From Rhodobacteraceae bacterium HIMB11 (GTDB taxonomy: Bacteria > Pseudomonadota > Alphaproteobacteria > Rhodobacterales > Rhodobacteraceae): a stretch of 64,000 nt of DNA. Where the stretch lies: NCBI GenBank assembly GCA_000472185.1, contig AVDB01000004.1, positions 1 through 64,000 on the forward strand, given 5' to 3'. The notes under the pieces were generated by a model. The model had not been told where the DNA came from and did not search any database. It was given only the letters and a program-made list of their open reading frames with translations. A program made the position numbers and the translations under genes. Positions 17,115 through 24,206 of this stretch are shown piece by piece; position 1 is the stretch's first letter; every line of letters starts with the position of its first letter.

Positions 17115-18191
17115 CTAATTTCCTTGCGCGGGTAGCTGTTGCGTAGCGCAGTGAATGCCCCCGTCCAGCTCGCCCAAGGCGTCAACATTGATCTGAATCA
17201 CTTCATGATCTGGATAGGCTGCGCCCATGTATGCGGCCGCGTGATGATCGCTGTCCTTATCGCCAAATTCGGCCATTATGATCGCGCCATTACAGATATA
17301 GTGGTTCACATAGGATGCCACAAAATCCAAATCGCGCACACGTGGTTTTGCGGGCTCTTCAATCACATCCACATTTACACCACGATCCCGCAGGGTTGCG
17401 ATTGTTTCAATGGCTGCGTTGTGAAATGGATCATATCTGCCCAGCTGCGCTGGCAGGTTGGCCACCACATGTTCAGAGCCCACAAAACGGGCCAAGCTGT
17501 CAATGTGGTAATCGGTAATGTCCAAACCCACCACACCCTGTGACCAAATGATTTGATCCGCACGATATGCGGTAAGCAAGCTTTTGGAAATCTGATCTTT
17601 GCTCAGGGTTGGGTTGCGATTGTCATTGATCCATGAACTTTCATGCGCGATTAATGTGCCCGAGCCATTGGTTTCAATCCCGCCTGCTTCCCCCACCAAA
17701 CCTGATGAGATCACGTTGAAATTAAGCGCCGCTGCTACCCGTTTCGCAATCTGTGCGTCATGATTGTGGGGTTGTTTATTGCCCCATCCATTGAATTGAA
17801 TGTGCGACAGAACACGCTGGCCTGTATCATCAAAGGCAATGATCGGACCGCTGTCGCGGCACCATAAATCGTTTGTGGGGATGTTCCACAACTCCACCTG
17901 ATCCGACAGAAGTTTACGTGCAGACGTATTGAACGCCGCATCGGCCAACATGATCACAGGTTCAAACGCGCTGATTGTATTCGCAATCGTCGCAATGGTT
18001 TTTTGGACCTGTTTCAAATGATAACGATCAGTATAGACCGCAGGATCGACAGGCCACTGCATAAATGTGGCCTCATGCGGATGTTCTTCGGGCGGAATCC
18101 AAAGCGTTGGGGACTGCGCGCGCGTTAACTGTGGAATGGTCATGCCAAAGACCCCGATTGACTGCATCAGAAATGAACGACGTGTTATCAT
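17115..18191 (-). CDS. Agmatine deiminase/peptidylarginine deiminase family protein with Tat signal
   Basis: A guanidino-group hydrolase of the AguA/Porphyromonas-PAD family, 358 residues from the chosen start. The fold-specific segments are WIPPEEHPHEATFMQWPV, DLWCRDSGPIIA, and GGIHCATQQLPAQ at the C-terminus with the nucleophile Cys348. Unusually for this family in cytoplasmic polyamine metabolism, the N-terminus MITRRSFLMQSIG followed by a hydrophobic stretch looks like a twin-arginine signal, so the protein is probably exported to the periplasm. The start at 18191 puts the RR motif at residues 4-5; a further ATG at 18212 adds seven residues and cannot be excluded. It may hydrolyse agmatine or a similar guanidine. 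It stands alone, divergent from the helicase gene. Confidence 0.83.
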   Translation of the reverse strand: MITRRSFLMQSIGVFGMTIPQLTRAQSPTLWIPPEEHPHEATFMQWPVDPAVYTDRYHLKQVQKTIATIANTISAFEPVIMLADAAFNTSARKLLSDQVELWNIPTNDLWCRDSGPIIAFDDTGQRVLSHIQFNGWGNKQPHNHDAQIAKRVAAALNFNVISSGLVGEAGGIETNGSGTLIAHESSWINDNRNPTLSKDQISKSLLTAYRADQIIWSQGVVGLDITDYHIDSLARFVGSEHVVANLPAQLGRYDPFHNAAIETIATLRDRGVNVDVIEEPAKPRVRDLDFVASYVNHYICNGAIIMAEFGDKDSDHHAAAYMGAAYPDHEVIQINVDALGELDGGIHCATQQLPAQGN

Positions 18192-18309
18192 GTACTGGAA
18201 CCTATTGTTCATACAGTGGGAAAGCGATGTGAATTCTCATAAAAAATTAACCAGAACATTTGTCGAACATCCTCTTTTCAATTTCGAAACTTCGGGCTAA
18301 TTTAAGGGC

Positions 18310-20652
18310 ATGAGCAGTTTTGATGAAATCGATGCCTTTGAAGGGGCCTCACTCTCGGCGCGTGCGATGGCCGCGCGGGGCGCACCCTATTTGGATGATC
18401 TAAACCCCGCGCAACGCGAAGCGGTTGAGGCGTTGGATGGCCCTGTTCTGATGTTGGCGGGCGCGGGAACGGGAAAAACCAAGGCATTGACATCGCGCAT
18501 TGTGCACCTGTTGAACACAGGGCGTGCGCGTCCGAATGAAATTTTGTCGGTGACATTTACCAATAAGGCCGCGCGGGAAATGAAAAACCGTGTTGGGGCG
18601 CTGTTGGGGATGCAGATCGAAGGCATGCCATGGCTCGGCACCTTCCATTCGATTTGTGTGAAACTCTTGCGCCGTCATGCGGAATTGGTGGGATTGAAAA
18701 GCAATTTCACAATTCTGGACACGGATGATCAAAACCGCCTGATCAAACAATTGATCCTTGCCAATAACATCGATGAAAAACGTTGGCCTGCACGACAGAT
18801 GGGCGGGATCATCGACCATTGGAAAAACCGGGCCTGGACCCCCGAAAAGGTTCCAAGTGCCGAGGCCGGTGCATTCAACAACCGCGGCACAGAAATTTAT
18901 GCGCAATATCAAACGCGTTTGCGGGAATTAAACGCGGTTGATTTTGGCGATCTGTTGCTGCATATGGTGACCATTTTTCAGACCCATGATGATGTGTTGG
19001 AGCAGTATCAGCGCTGGTTCAAATTCATCTTGGTGGACGAATATCAGGACACCAACGTTGCCCAGTATTTGTGGTTGCGCCTTTTGGCCGGGGCGCATAA
19101 AAACATTTGCTGTGTGGGGGACGATGATCAATCCATCTATGGCTGGCGCGGTGCCGAGGTTGGCAATATTTTACGCTTTGAAAAGGATTTTCCCGGCGCC
19201 ATGGTGGTGCGGTTAGAGCAAAATTACCGCTCGACCCCTCATATCTTGGCCGCTGCCAGTGGTGTGATTTCTGGCAACGCCGGGCGGTTGGGCAAAGAAT
19301 TATGGACCGATCTGGACAGTGGCGATCGCGTCCGCCTGATCGGCCATTGGGACGGCGAGGAAGAGGCGCGTTGGATCGGCGAAGAGGTCGAGGCGATGCA
19401 GCGGGGCACGCGCGGCAATGCTCCCTTCGGGCTTGAGGATATGGCGATTTTGGTACGCGCATCCCATCAAATGCGCGCATTTGAAGATCGCTTTTTAACG
19501 ATAGGATTGCCCTATCGTGTCATCGGCGGACCACGGTTTTATGAACGCATGGAAATCCGCGATGCCATGGCCTATTTCCGCGTGGTTCTAAGCCCAAAAG
19601 ATGATTTGGCATTTGAACGGATCGTCAATACGCCCAAACGCGGGTTGGGCGATAAGGCGCAGCAGAAAATCCAAAACGTTGCGCGTGAAAATGGCGTGTC
19701 CTTGGTTGACGGTGCGCGGATCGCATTGGCGGATAAAGTGTTGGGCGGCAAGGGTGCCGCGGAACTGCGCGTGTTGATTGATGGCATTGATCGTTGGGGG
19801 CGCATGGCAGGCGATCAGGCGATCACACATATGGAATTGGCCAAAATCATTCTGGACGAAAGCGGGTATACCACGATGTGGCAGAACGACAAAACACCAG
19901 AAGCTGCAGGCCGCCTTGAAAACCTAAAAGAACTGGTGAAAGCGTTGGAGCAATTTGAAAACCTACAAGGGTTTTTAGAACATGTCTCCTTGGTCATGGA
20001 TAATGACAGCCAAGATGGCGAAGAAAAGGTGTCAATCATGACCTTGCACGCGGCCAAAGGTTTAGAATTCCCTGTGGTCTTCCTCCCTGGGTGGGAAGAT
20101 GGGTTGTTTCCATCGCAGCGGTCGATGGATGAATCTGGCCTTAAGGGGTTAGAGGAAGAGCGACGATTGGCCTATGTTGGGATCACCCGCGCGGAACGGA
20201 TTTGCACCATTTCATTCGCTGGAAATCGGCGCGTGTTTGGCCAATGGCAATCATCGATGCCATCGCGCTTTATTGATGAATTACCTGATGACCATGTCGA
20301 GGTGTTGACGCCACCGGGGTTATACGGCGGTGGATATGGTGCGGCAGCGGCACCCTCGTCCCTGCATGAGGCCGCAGCCAATGCAGATGGGTATAATTCC
20401 CCTGGCTGGCGACGCATGCAAGAACGCGCCGGTCAGCGCGGGTTAAGCCAAGCCAAAGAAGCGCGCCATATGACAATCGATGCGACAGCGATCCCTGCCT
20501 ATGATTTAGGCGTGCGTGTTTTTCACCAAAAATTTGGCTATGGCGCCGTGATCGGAACCGAAGGCGACAAATTGGAAATCGCATTTGACAAGGCCGGCGT
20601 TAAAAAAGTGGTTGCCAAATTTGTCACAGCTGCTGACGACATTCCGTTTTGA
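18310..20652 (+). CDS. UvrD/PcrA-type ATP-dependent DNA helicase
   Basis: A 780-residue superfamily 1A 3'-5' helicase. It begins with the Q-motif region LNPAQREAV at residues 31-39, Walker A GAGTGKT at 51-57, motif II DEYQD at 243-247, motif III GDDDQSIYGWRGA, motif IV LEQNYRST, motif V SIMTLHAAKGLEFPVVF and motif VI EERRLAYVGITRAE. The C-terminal tail has the PcrA/UvrD-type VFHQKFGYGAVIG segment, thought to contact RNA polymerase or DNA. It should act in nucleotide-excision and mismatch repair and in clearing replication conflicts. Whether it is UvrD or PcrA by name is a matter of convention. Confidence 0.95.
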   Translation: MSSFDEIDAFEGASLSARAMAARGAPYLDDLNPAQREAVEALDGPVLMLAGAGTGKTKALTSRIVHLLNTGRARPNEILSVTFTNKAAREMKNRVGALLGMQIEGMPWLGTFHSICVKLLRRHAELVGLKSNFTILDTDDQNRLIKQLILANNIDEKRWPARQMGGIIDHWKNRAWTPEKVPSAEAGAFNNRGTEIYAQYQTRLRELNAVDFGDLLLHMVTIFQTHDDVLEQYQRWFKFILVDEYQDTNVAQYLWLRLLAGAHKNICCVGDDDQSIYGWRGAEVGNILRFEKDFPGAMVVRLEQNYRSTPHILAAASGVISGNAGRLGKELWTDLDSGDRVRLIGHWDGEEEARWIGEEVEAMQRGTRGNAPFGLEDMAILVRASHQMRAFEDRFLTIGLPYRVIGGPRFYERMEIRDAMAYFRVVLSPKDDLAFERIVNTPKRGLGDKAQQKIQNVARENGVSLVDGARIALADKVLGGKGAAELRVLIDGIDRWGRMAGDQAITHMELAKIILDESGYTTMWQNDKTPEAAGRLENLKELVKALEQFENLQGFLEHVSLVMDNDSQDGEEKVSIMTLHAAKGLEFPVVFLPGWEDGLFPSQRSMDESGLKGLEEERRLAYVGITRAERICTISFAGNRRVFGQWQSSMPSRFIDELPDDHVEVLTPPGLYGGGYGAAAAPSSLHEAAANADGYNSPGWRRMQERAGQRGLSQAKEARHMTIDATAIPAYDLGVRVFHQKFGYGAVIGTEGDKLEIAFDKAGVKKVVAKFVTAADDIPF

Positions 20653-20783
20653 CACCTACAATGGCTGGCAGTGGCGCGTTAACGGTGTCGTGTTGGCAAT
20701 ATCGTGTAGTTTTGCGCATTCGGTGTACAATATGCCGACTTTTGTCTTTACGGACGTTGCGAAATAAAGCACGCTCATTCTAC

Positions 20784-20941
20784 TAAGGTGCCTGCAGTGC
20801 AGGATAATTGGGAAGTCGGTGAAAATCCGACACTGCCCCCGCAACGGTGAGGGTGGAAGCAAACAAAACCACTGAAGCGATTTGGGAAGGTTTGTTTGTG
20901 TGGCACGTGCCATCCGCCCCGAGTCCGGAAACCAGCCTTGG
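20784..20941 (+). ncRNA. Cobalamin riboswitch
   Basis: The aptamer is recognised by its ordered conserved blocks: AAGGTGCC at the 5' end, GGGAAGTCGGTGAAAATCCG, ACTGCCCCCGCAACGGTGA, and the B12-box region CCGAGTCCGGAAACCAGCC. Between these lies a variable peripheral stem. A TACAAT -10-like element stands at 20726-20731. The aptamer is followed by two hairpins, GGTTAAA...TTTAACC and CCATCAC...GTGATGG, the second ending just before the ribosome site of the gene at 20993, so control is probably at translation initiation. Elements of this class lower expression when adenosylcobalamin is plentiful. Confidence 0.95.
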
Positions 20942-20992
20942 TTAAATGTAACTTTAACCACCATCACGGGGTGTGATGGAGAAAGGCAAACA

Positions 20993-21277
20993 ATGACATT
21001 GCGTCATATCTTTAACGATCTTCAATCCCTTGACCACCAAGGTTCTGCCGCCACTACCGCGGCGCGGGCTGGATATTTTCACTGGATCCTTTCGCAGGCT
21101 GATGTCGCGAGCGCACGGCAGGCGGCGCATTCGGCCATGCGATGGATGCAACCTACCCCCGATAAATCGCAAGCGGCCGCTGAATTCACGCGTATGATTG
21201 GGGAAACCGTTGATCTTGCGATTTGCGCACCTGTGCGCCGCGGTGGGGCTGCAGGGCGTCGTCGGGTTTTGCATTAA
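20993..21277 (+). CDS. Unrecognised 94-residue protein under a cobalamin riboswitch
   Basis: I do not recognise a domain in this small soluble protein. It has no signal peptide, membrane segment or CxxC motif. Its sequence is rich in Ala, His and Arg, with helical-looking stretches at residues 1-45 and a basic tail (VRRGGAAGRRRVLH). The ATG at 20993 follows GGAGAAAGG at 5-6 bases and is the only start that leaves the riboswitch intact in the leader; upstream in-frame codons lie inside the aptamer. The gene is alone on its transcript and convergent with the DUF1127/cuckoo RNA unit. Riboswitch control ties it to B12 supply, so it may take part in B12 uptake, synthesis, salvage or a B12-independent alternative. 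Confidence 0.75.
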   Translation: MTLRHIFNDLQSLDHQGSAATTAARAGYFHWILSQADVASARQAAHSAMRWMQPTPDKSQAAAEFTRMIGETVDLAICAPVRRGGAAGRRRVLH

Positions 21278-21283
21278 AGCCTT

Positions 21284-21323
21284 GGCAAAAAAATAACGAC
21301 GCGGGGAGGACGCGTCGTTATTT
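21284..21323 (-). terminator. Terminator formed by the last cuckoo hairpin
   Basis: On the minus strand a perfect 13-bp stem (21311-21323 with 21291-21303) with loop TCCTCCC is followed by a run of T residues from the stem end (A residues at 21287-21293 on the plus strand). It ends the DUF1127-cuckoo RNA transcript and lies seven or more bases beyond the convergent stop codon. Confidence 0.75.
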
Positions 21324-21451
21324 GATCAAAGCCGCAATTATGGGAGGAGTATCGCGGCTTTCTTTCGGCTTTCGCCTGAAAACTTGATTGGTCCAACTGG
21401 GAGGAGTTTGGACCAATCAAACGGGTTTGATCGCTGGGAGGTGCGATCAAA
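21291..21451 (-). ncRNA. Four tandem CCTCC-loop hairpins (CcsR/cuckoo sRNA array)
   Basis: On the minus strand, 3' of the DUF1127 gene, lie four hairpins whose loops show an anti-Shine-Dalgarno CCTCCC core. In transcript order they are 21426-21451 (9-bp stem, loop ACCTCCCA), 21384-21420 (13-bp stem, loop ACTCCTCCCAG), 21328-21361 (8-bp stem with CTCCTCCC in the loop) and 21291-21323 (13-bp stem, loop TCCTCCC). Stem sequences differ entirely, while the loops are conserved. This is the arrangement of CcsR1-4 in Rhodobacter sphaeroides, stress-induced sRNAs processed from the 3' part of a DUF1127 mRNA and members of the 'cuckoo' RNA family. Function here is inferred from that match. Confidence 0.85.
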
Positions 21452-21458
21452 AACGCCC

Positions 21459-21671
21459 TTATTTATATGCCGCCTCGTATGCGATTGCGCCAATGTTGGC
21501 TTTGGATAGGCCAATATCGGATAATTCGCGCGCTGATAGTGTTGCCAACTCTGCATAAGTTTTTTTATAAACGCGACGACGCTCTGTTGCTTCGGACAGT
21601 TCTGCAAAAAACGCAGAAACCGCTGCGAACACATTGCCAGATAAAGACTGTGTCTGAGTTGCGTATGCCAT
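21459..21671 (-). CDS. DUF1127 domain small protein (CcaF1-like)
   Basis: A 70-residue basic protein. The DUF1127 core is the C-terminal half, RRVYKKTYAELATLSARELSDIG and the following short segment at about residues 32-58, with its conserved Arg and Leu-x-x-L-x-x-x-E-L-x-D-I-G pattern. Members are small RNA-binding or stress-related proteins, and the Rhodobacter homolog CcaF1 is made from the same mRNA that yields the CcsR RNAs. The ATG follows AAAGGA at good spacing. Eight bases separate the stop codon from the first downstream hairpin, so RNA and protein share one transcript. A heat-shock sigma factor promoter would be expected upstream (21680-21830) but I could not place it with confidence. 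Confidence 0.9.
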   Translation of the reverse strand: MAYATQTQSLSGNVFAAVSAFFAELSEATERRRVYKKTYAELATLSARELSDIGLSKANIGAIAYEAAYK

Positions 21672-21855
21672 TGTTATGTCCTTTTCGTATGGCGCTGATG
21701 TCTGTGCGCCCGAGTCTGATGCGCCTTATTTAAGAGCGCTTGGGCAATCGAACAACATCCAATGCTGCATTGCGGCTATGCGTATTTTGCAGGGTTCCCA
21801 ACGCGATGGCTACAATTTGGGAATTCATGGTAAATACTCGAGCTTGGTGTTTTTT

Positions 21856-21861
21856 TTGACA
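21856..21861 (+). promoter_or_regulatory. Possible -35 element in the mraZ leader region
   Basis: A perfect TTGACA at 21856-21861 is followed by A/T-rich sequence with TATTGA about 15 bases on. It might drive the long leader of the dcw operon. The -10 match is poor. Confidence 0.25.
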
Positions 21862-21929
21862 GATATCTGGCAAAAATATTGATGCTTTGCGTAATTTCGC
21901 AAGTATTTTTGTGAGATTGCACGCATCAT

Positions 21930-21944
21930 TGGGAATTTGTGGGA
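21930..21944 (+). promoter_or_regulatory. MraZ box (two TGGGA repeats)
   Basis: TGGGA at 21930-21934 and 21940-21944 form direct repeats with a five-base spacer, the arrangement described for MraZ operators in front of mraZ operons. An inverted TGGGA (TCCCA) lies near 22053-22057. The position about 400 bases before mraZ suits autoregulation from a distal promoter. Confidence 0.5.
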
Positions 21945-22099
21945 AGATATTGAATCTACATATAGTTAAAAAAATACATTAATAACAATATATGGAATTC
22001 AAAAATTCTGAAATCGCTATTTCTAATATAAATTGCCATTTTTTACCATAAATTCCCAAATTTTTCTTGCAATGTGTAGTTTCGCGTGTCATCAACATG

Positions 22100-22300
22100 T
22101 CAGATGAAGACGGGAATTAATAGGGCGCTAAGACCCGAAATCCCAAAGTCAGGTTTCATACAGGCCCCGCTTTCATCCAATTAGAACTCCGGCGCGTGAG
22201 CGAGCAGCACCCCCCCCCAGATGCGCGCGCAGTCGGATGGCCCCGTAATAGGGGACGATGATAGCGGATTGGGCAGTGGCAGCAGCTCAATCCGCTTTTT
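22100..22300 (+). ncRNA. UpsM-like sRNA in the mraZ 5' leader
   Basis: The 680-base gap upstream of mraZ contains no convincing gene. It ends in a strong intrinsic terminator at 22263-22300, only 51 bases before the mraZ start. In Rhodobacter sphaeroides the mraZ leader yields an abundant sRNA of about 200 nt, UpsM, by partial termination at such a site. A weak promoter (TTGCAA at 22067-22072, CATCAA 17 bases later) would give a start near 22102 and an RNA of about 200 nt. The 5' end is uncertain, and sequence conservation with UpsM was not compared. Confidence 0.55.
22263..22300 (+). terminator. Intrinsic terminator upstream of mraZ
   Basis: A 9-bp stem AGCGGATTG (22263-22271) pairs with CAATCCGCT (22288-22296), with extra G-C pairs inside the loop, followed by TTTTT. 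Its position inside the mraZ leader implies attenuation or release of an sRNA. Confidence 0.8.
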
Positions 22301-22351
22301 CGTTCCAAGGGTCGACATCAATCGGGGGCGGAAAAAGAGGTGACCAGGAAC

Positions 22352-22852
22352 GTGGCGCGACGGTTTAGAGGCGAAGGTCTGCAAAAAGTAGACAGTAAAG
22401 GGCGGGTGTCCATCCCAGCCCTGTTTCGTCGTGTCGTACAGGCCTGTGATCCAAATTGGACCGAGGGGTTGGCCCCTGAACTGGTCATCGTTTACGGCGA
22501 CACGCGGCGTGAATTCTTAGAATGCTACACGATTGAAGCGATCGAAGAGGTGGATGCCAAAATTGATGCATTGCCGCGCGGTTCAGTTGGGCGAAAAACC
22601 CTTGAGCGTTTGTTCCATGGTCAATCTTTCCCGACATCCATAGATGAAACAGGGCGTTTGGTTTTGCCAGCAAAGCTGCGCCAAAAGATCGGCATAGATA
22701 AAAAAGCATATTTTATCGCCGCGGGTGATACGTTCCAAATTTGGAACCCCGAGACATACGAGGCGGATCAAGAAAAAACCGATGCATGGCTGCATGATCA
22801 GCCAGATGATTTTGATCCACTGACATTCCTTGATGGTGATGGGGGTGCTTGA
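22352..22852 (+). CDS. mraZ: Division/cell wall cluster transcriptional repressor MraZ
   Basis: MraZ is an AbrB-fold DNA-binding protein that forms rings and represses the dcw operon. Two swapped-hairpin domains are visible: the first at the N-terminus with [15 protein letters not shown], the second around residues 85-125 with [17 protein letters not shown]. Both carry the D-x-x-G-R-v-x-(I/L)-P-x-x-x-R signature. The GTG at 22352 gives the usual MARRFRGE-type N-terminus and follows AGGAAC and GAGGTG. A GTG at 22340 would add four residues. The stop codon overlaps the rsmH start (TGATG), showing translational coupling. Confidence 0.93.
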   Translation: MARRFRGEGLQKVDSKGRVSIPALFRRVVQACDPNWTEGLAPELVIVYGDTRREFLECYTIEAIEEVDAKIDALPRGSVGRKTLERLFHGQSFPTSIDETGRLVLPAKLRQKIGIDKKAYFIAAGDTFQIWNPETYEADQEKTDAWLHDQPDDFDPLTFLDGDGGA

Positions 22853-23853
22853 TGTCGGTAACTGACGCATCTCAGGCCGCCTCGAACTCTCCACATATTC
22901 CTGTCTTATTGCGCCCAATTTTGGACCACTGCGCACCAATTTCGGGGGCGTGGTTGGATGGTACCTTCGGTGCGGGCGGATATTCGCGTGCCTTGTTGGA
23001 AGCAGGCGCGGATCGGGTCTATGGCGTTGATCGCGATCCGATGGTGTTTGACATGGCCCAAAGTTGGGCGGCGGATTATGGCGATCGGTTGCATCTGGTC
23101 GAAGGTGTGTTTTCCAAACTTGATGAATATGCATCTGACCTCGATGGGGTTGTTTTGGACTTGGGTGTGTCGTCCATGCAGTTGGATCAGGCGGACCGTG
23201 GGTTTTCCTTTATCAAAGACGGCCCGCTTGATATGCGGATGAGCCAATCTGGCCCAAGTGCCGCAGATATTGTGAACACAGCCGATGAAGCCGAGCTGGC
23301 CAATATTCTATTTCTCTATGGGGAAGAGCGCGCCAGCCGTCGCATCGCACGTGCCATCGTCAAACGGCGCGAGGCAACCCCGTTTGACACAACATTGGAT
23401 CTGGCTGACCTGATTGAAAATGTTCTGCCACGCACCAAACCTGGTCAAAGCCACGCGGCGACCCGCAGTTTTCAGGCGCTGCGCATCGCGGTGAATGATG
23501 AATATGGCGAACTCTATCGGGGTTTGATGGCGGCAGAACGTGCATTGAAGCCAGGTGGGCAGTTGGCGGTTGTCACCTTTCATTCCGTCGAAGATCGCAT
23601 GGTAAAGCGGTTTTTACAGATGCGGTCCGGATCAAATGCACGTGCCAATCGCTATGCGCCAGATATCGAACAGGCCCCTGCGCAGTTCGAATTGCGCAGC
23701 AAAAAGGCCATCGCCCCATCCGAGGATGAGTTGGCGCAAAATCCACGGGCGCGTTCGGCGAAATTGCGAATTGCACAGCGCACTGATGCACCCGCGGGCG
23801 ACAGTATTGTTGAAAAAGATTTGGGTATGCCAGTGTTAACGAGGAAGCGGTAA
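22852..23853 (+). CDS. rsmH: 16S rRNA (cytosine(1402)-N(4))-methyltransferase RsmH
   Basis: A 333-residue SAM-dependent methyltransferase (formerly MraW) that modifies C1402 in the 16S rRNA decoding site. Visible family segments are [30 protein letters not shown] (SAM motif I), [26 protein letters not shown] and [13 protein letters not shown]. The ATG at 22852 overlaps the mraZ stop codon, and the stop codon overlaps the ftsL start in TAATG. Length is normal. Confidence 0.96.
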   Translation: MSVTDASQAASNSPHIPVLLRPILDHCAPISGAWLDGTFGAGGYSRALLEAGADRVYGVDRDPMVFDMAQSWAADYGDRLHLVEGVFSKLDEYASDLDGVVLDLGVSSMQLDQADRGFSFIKDGPLDMRMSQSGPSAADIVNTADEAELANILFLYGEERASRRIARAIVKRREATPFDTTLDLADLIENVLPRTKPGQSHAATRSFQALRIAVNDEYGELYRGLMAAERALKPGGQLAVVTFHSVEDRMVKRFLQMRSGSNARANRYAPDIEQAPAQFELRSKKAIAPSEDELAQNPRARSAKLRIAQRTDAPAGDSIVEKDLGMPVLTRKR

Positions 23854-24206
23854 TGCGCACGTTATTAAGTATTTTAATTGTTTGTACTGTGGTTGGCCTT
23901 GCCTATTGGGCCTATCAGGAAAACATCAAAACGCAAAACGCCCTGACCCAGACCGAAGAGTTACAGCGTGATATTGGCGCGGCGCGTGCGCGATTGTCCG
24001 TTCTGCGTGCAGAATGGGCCTATTTAAACCGTCCTGATCGGTTAACGGATTTGGTGAACCTGAATTACAATCGCTTGCATTTGACACCCCTTCAGGCGGA
24101 AAATTTTGGGGCGATTGATACGATTGAATTTCCTTATGACAATGCCTTCCCATTGGGAGAGCTGTTTGATTTGGTCGAGGTCGCAAACCGTGAGGCGGAT
24201 CAATGA
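23853..24206 (+). CDS. ftsL: Cell division protein FtsL
   Basis: A 117-residue bitopic membrane protein. It has a short cytoplasmic start, one membrane helix at about residues 4-20 (LLSILIVCTVVGLAYWAYQ), a coiled-coil region with TEELQRDIGAARARLSVLRAEWAYLN, and the conserved NRPDRLTDLVNLNY segment typical of alphaproteobacterial FtsL. It should form a complex with FtsQ and FtsB and help activate FtsWI. It is recognised mostly by position, size and topology. Start and stop overlap its neighbours (TAATG and ATGA). Confidence 0.88.
   Translation: MRTLLSILIVCTVVGLAYWAYQENIKTQNALTQTEELQRDIGAARARLSVLRAEWAYLNRPDRLTDLVNLNYNRLHLTPLQAENFGAIDTIEFPYDNAFPLGELFDLVEVANREADQ

Noticed and set aside
21964-21985. 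CtrA binding site upstream of mraZ
   Set aside because: The two TTAA elements are separated by 9 bases, not 7, in A/T-rich sequence.
22100-22340. RNase P RNA upstream of mraZ
   Set aside because: The conserved GAGGAAAGTC and ACAGAA elements are missing on both strands.
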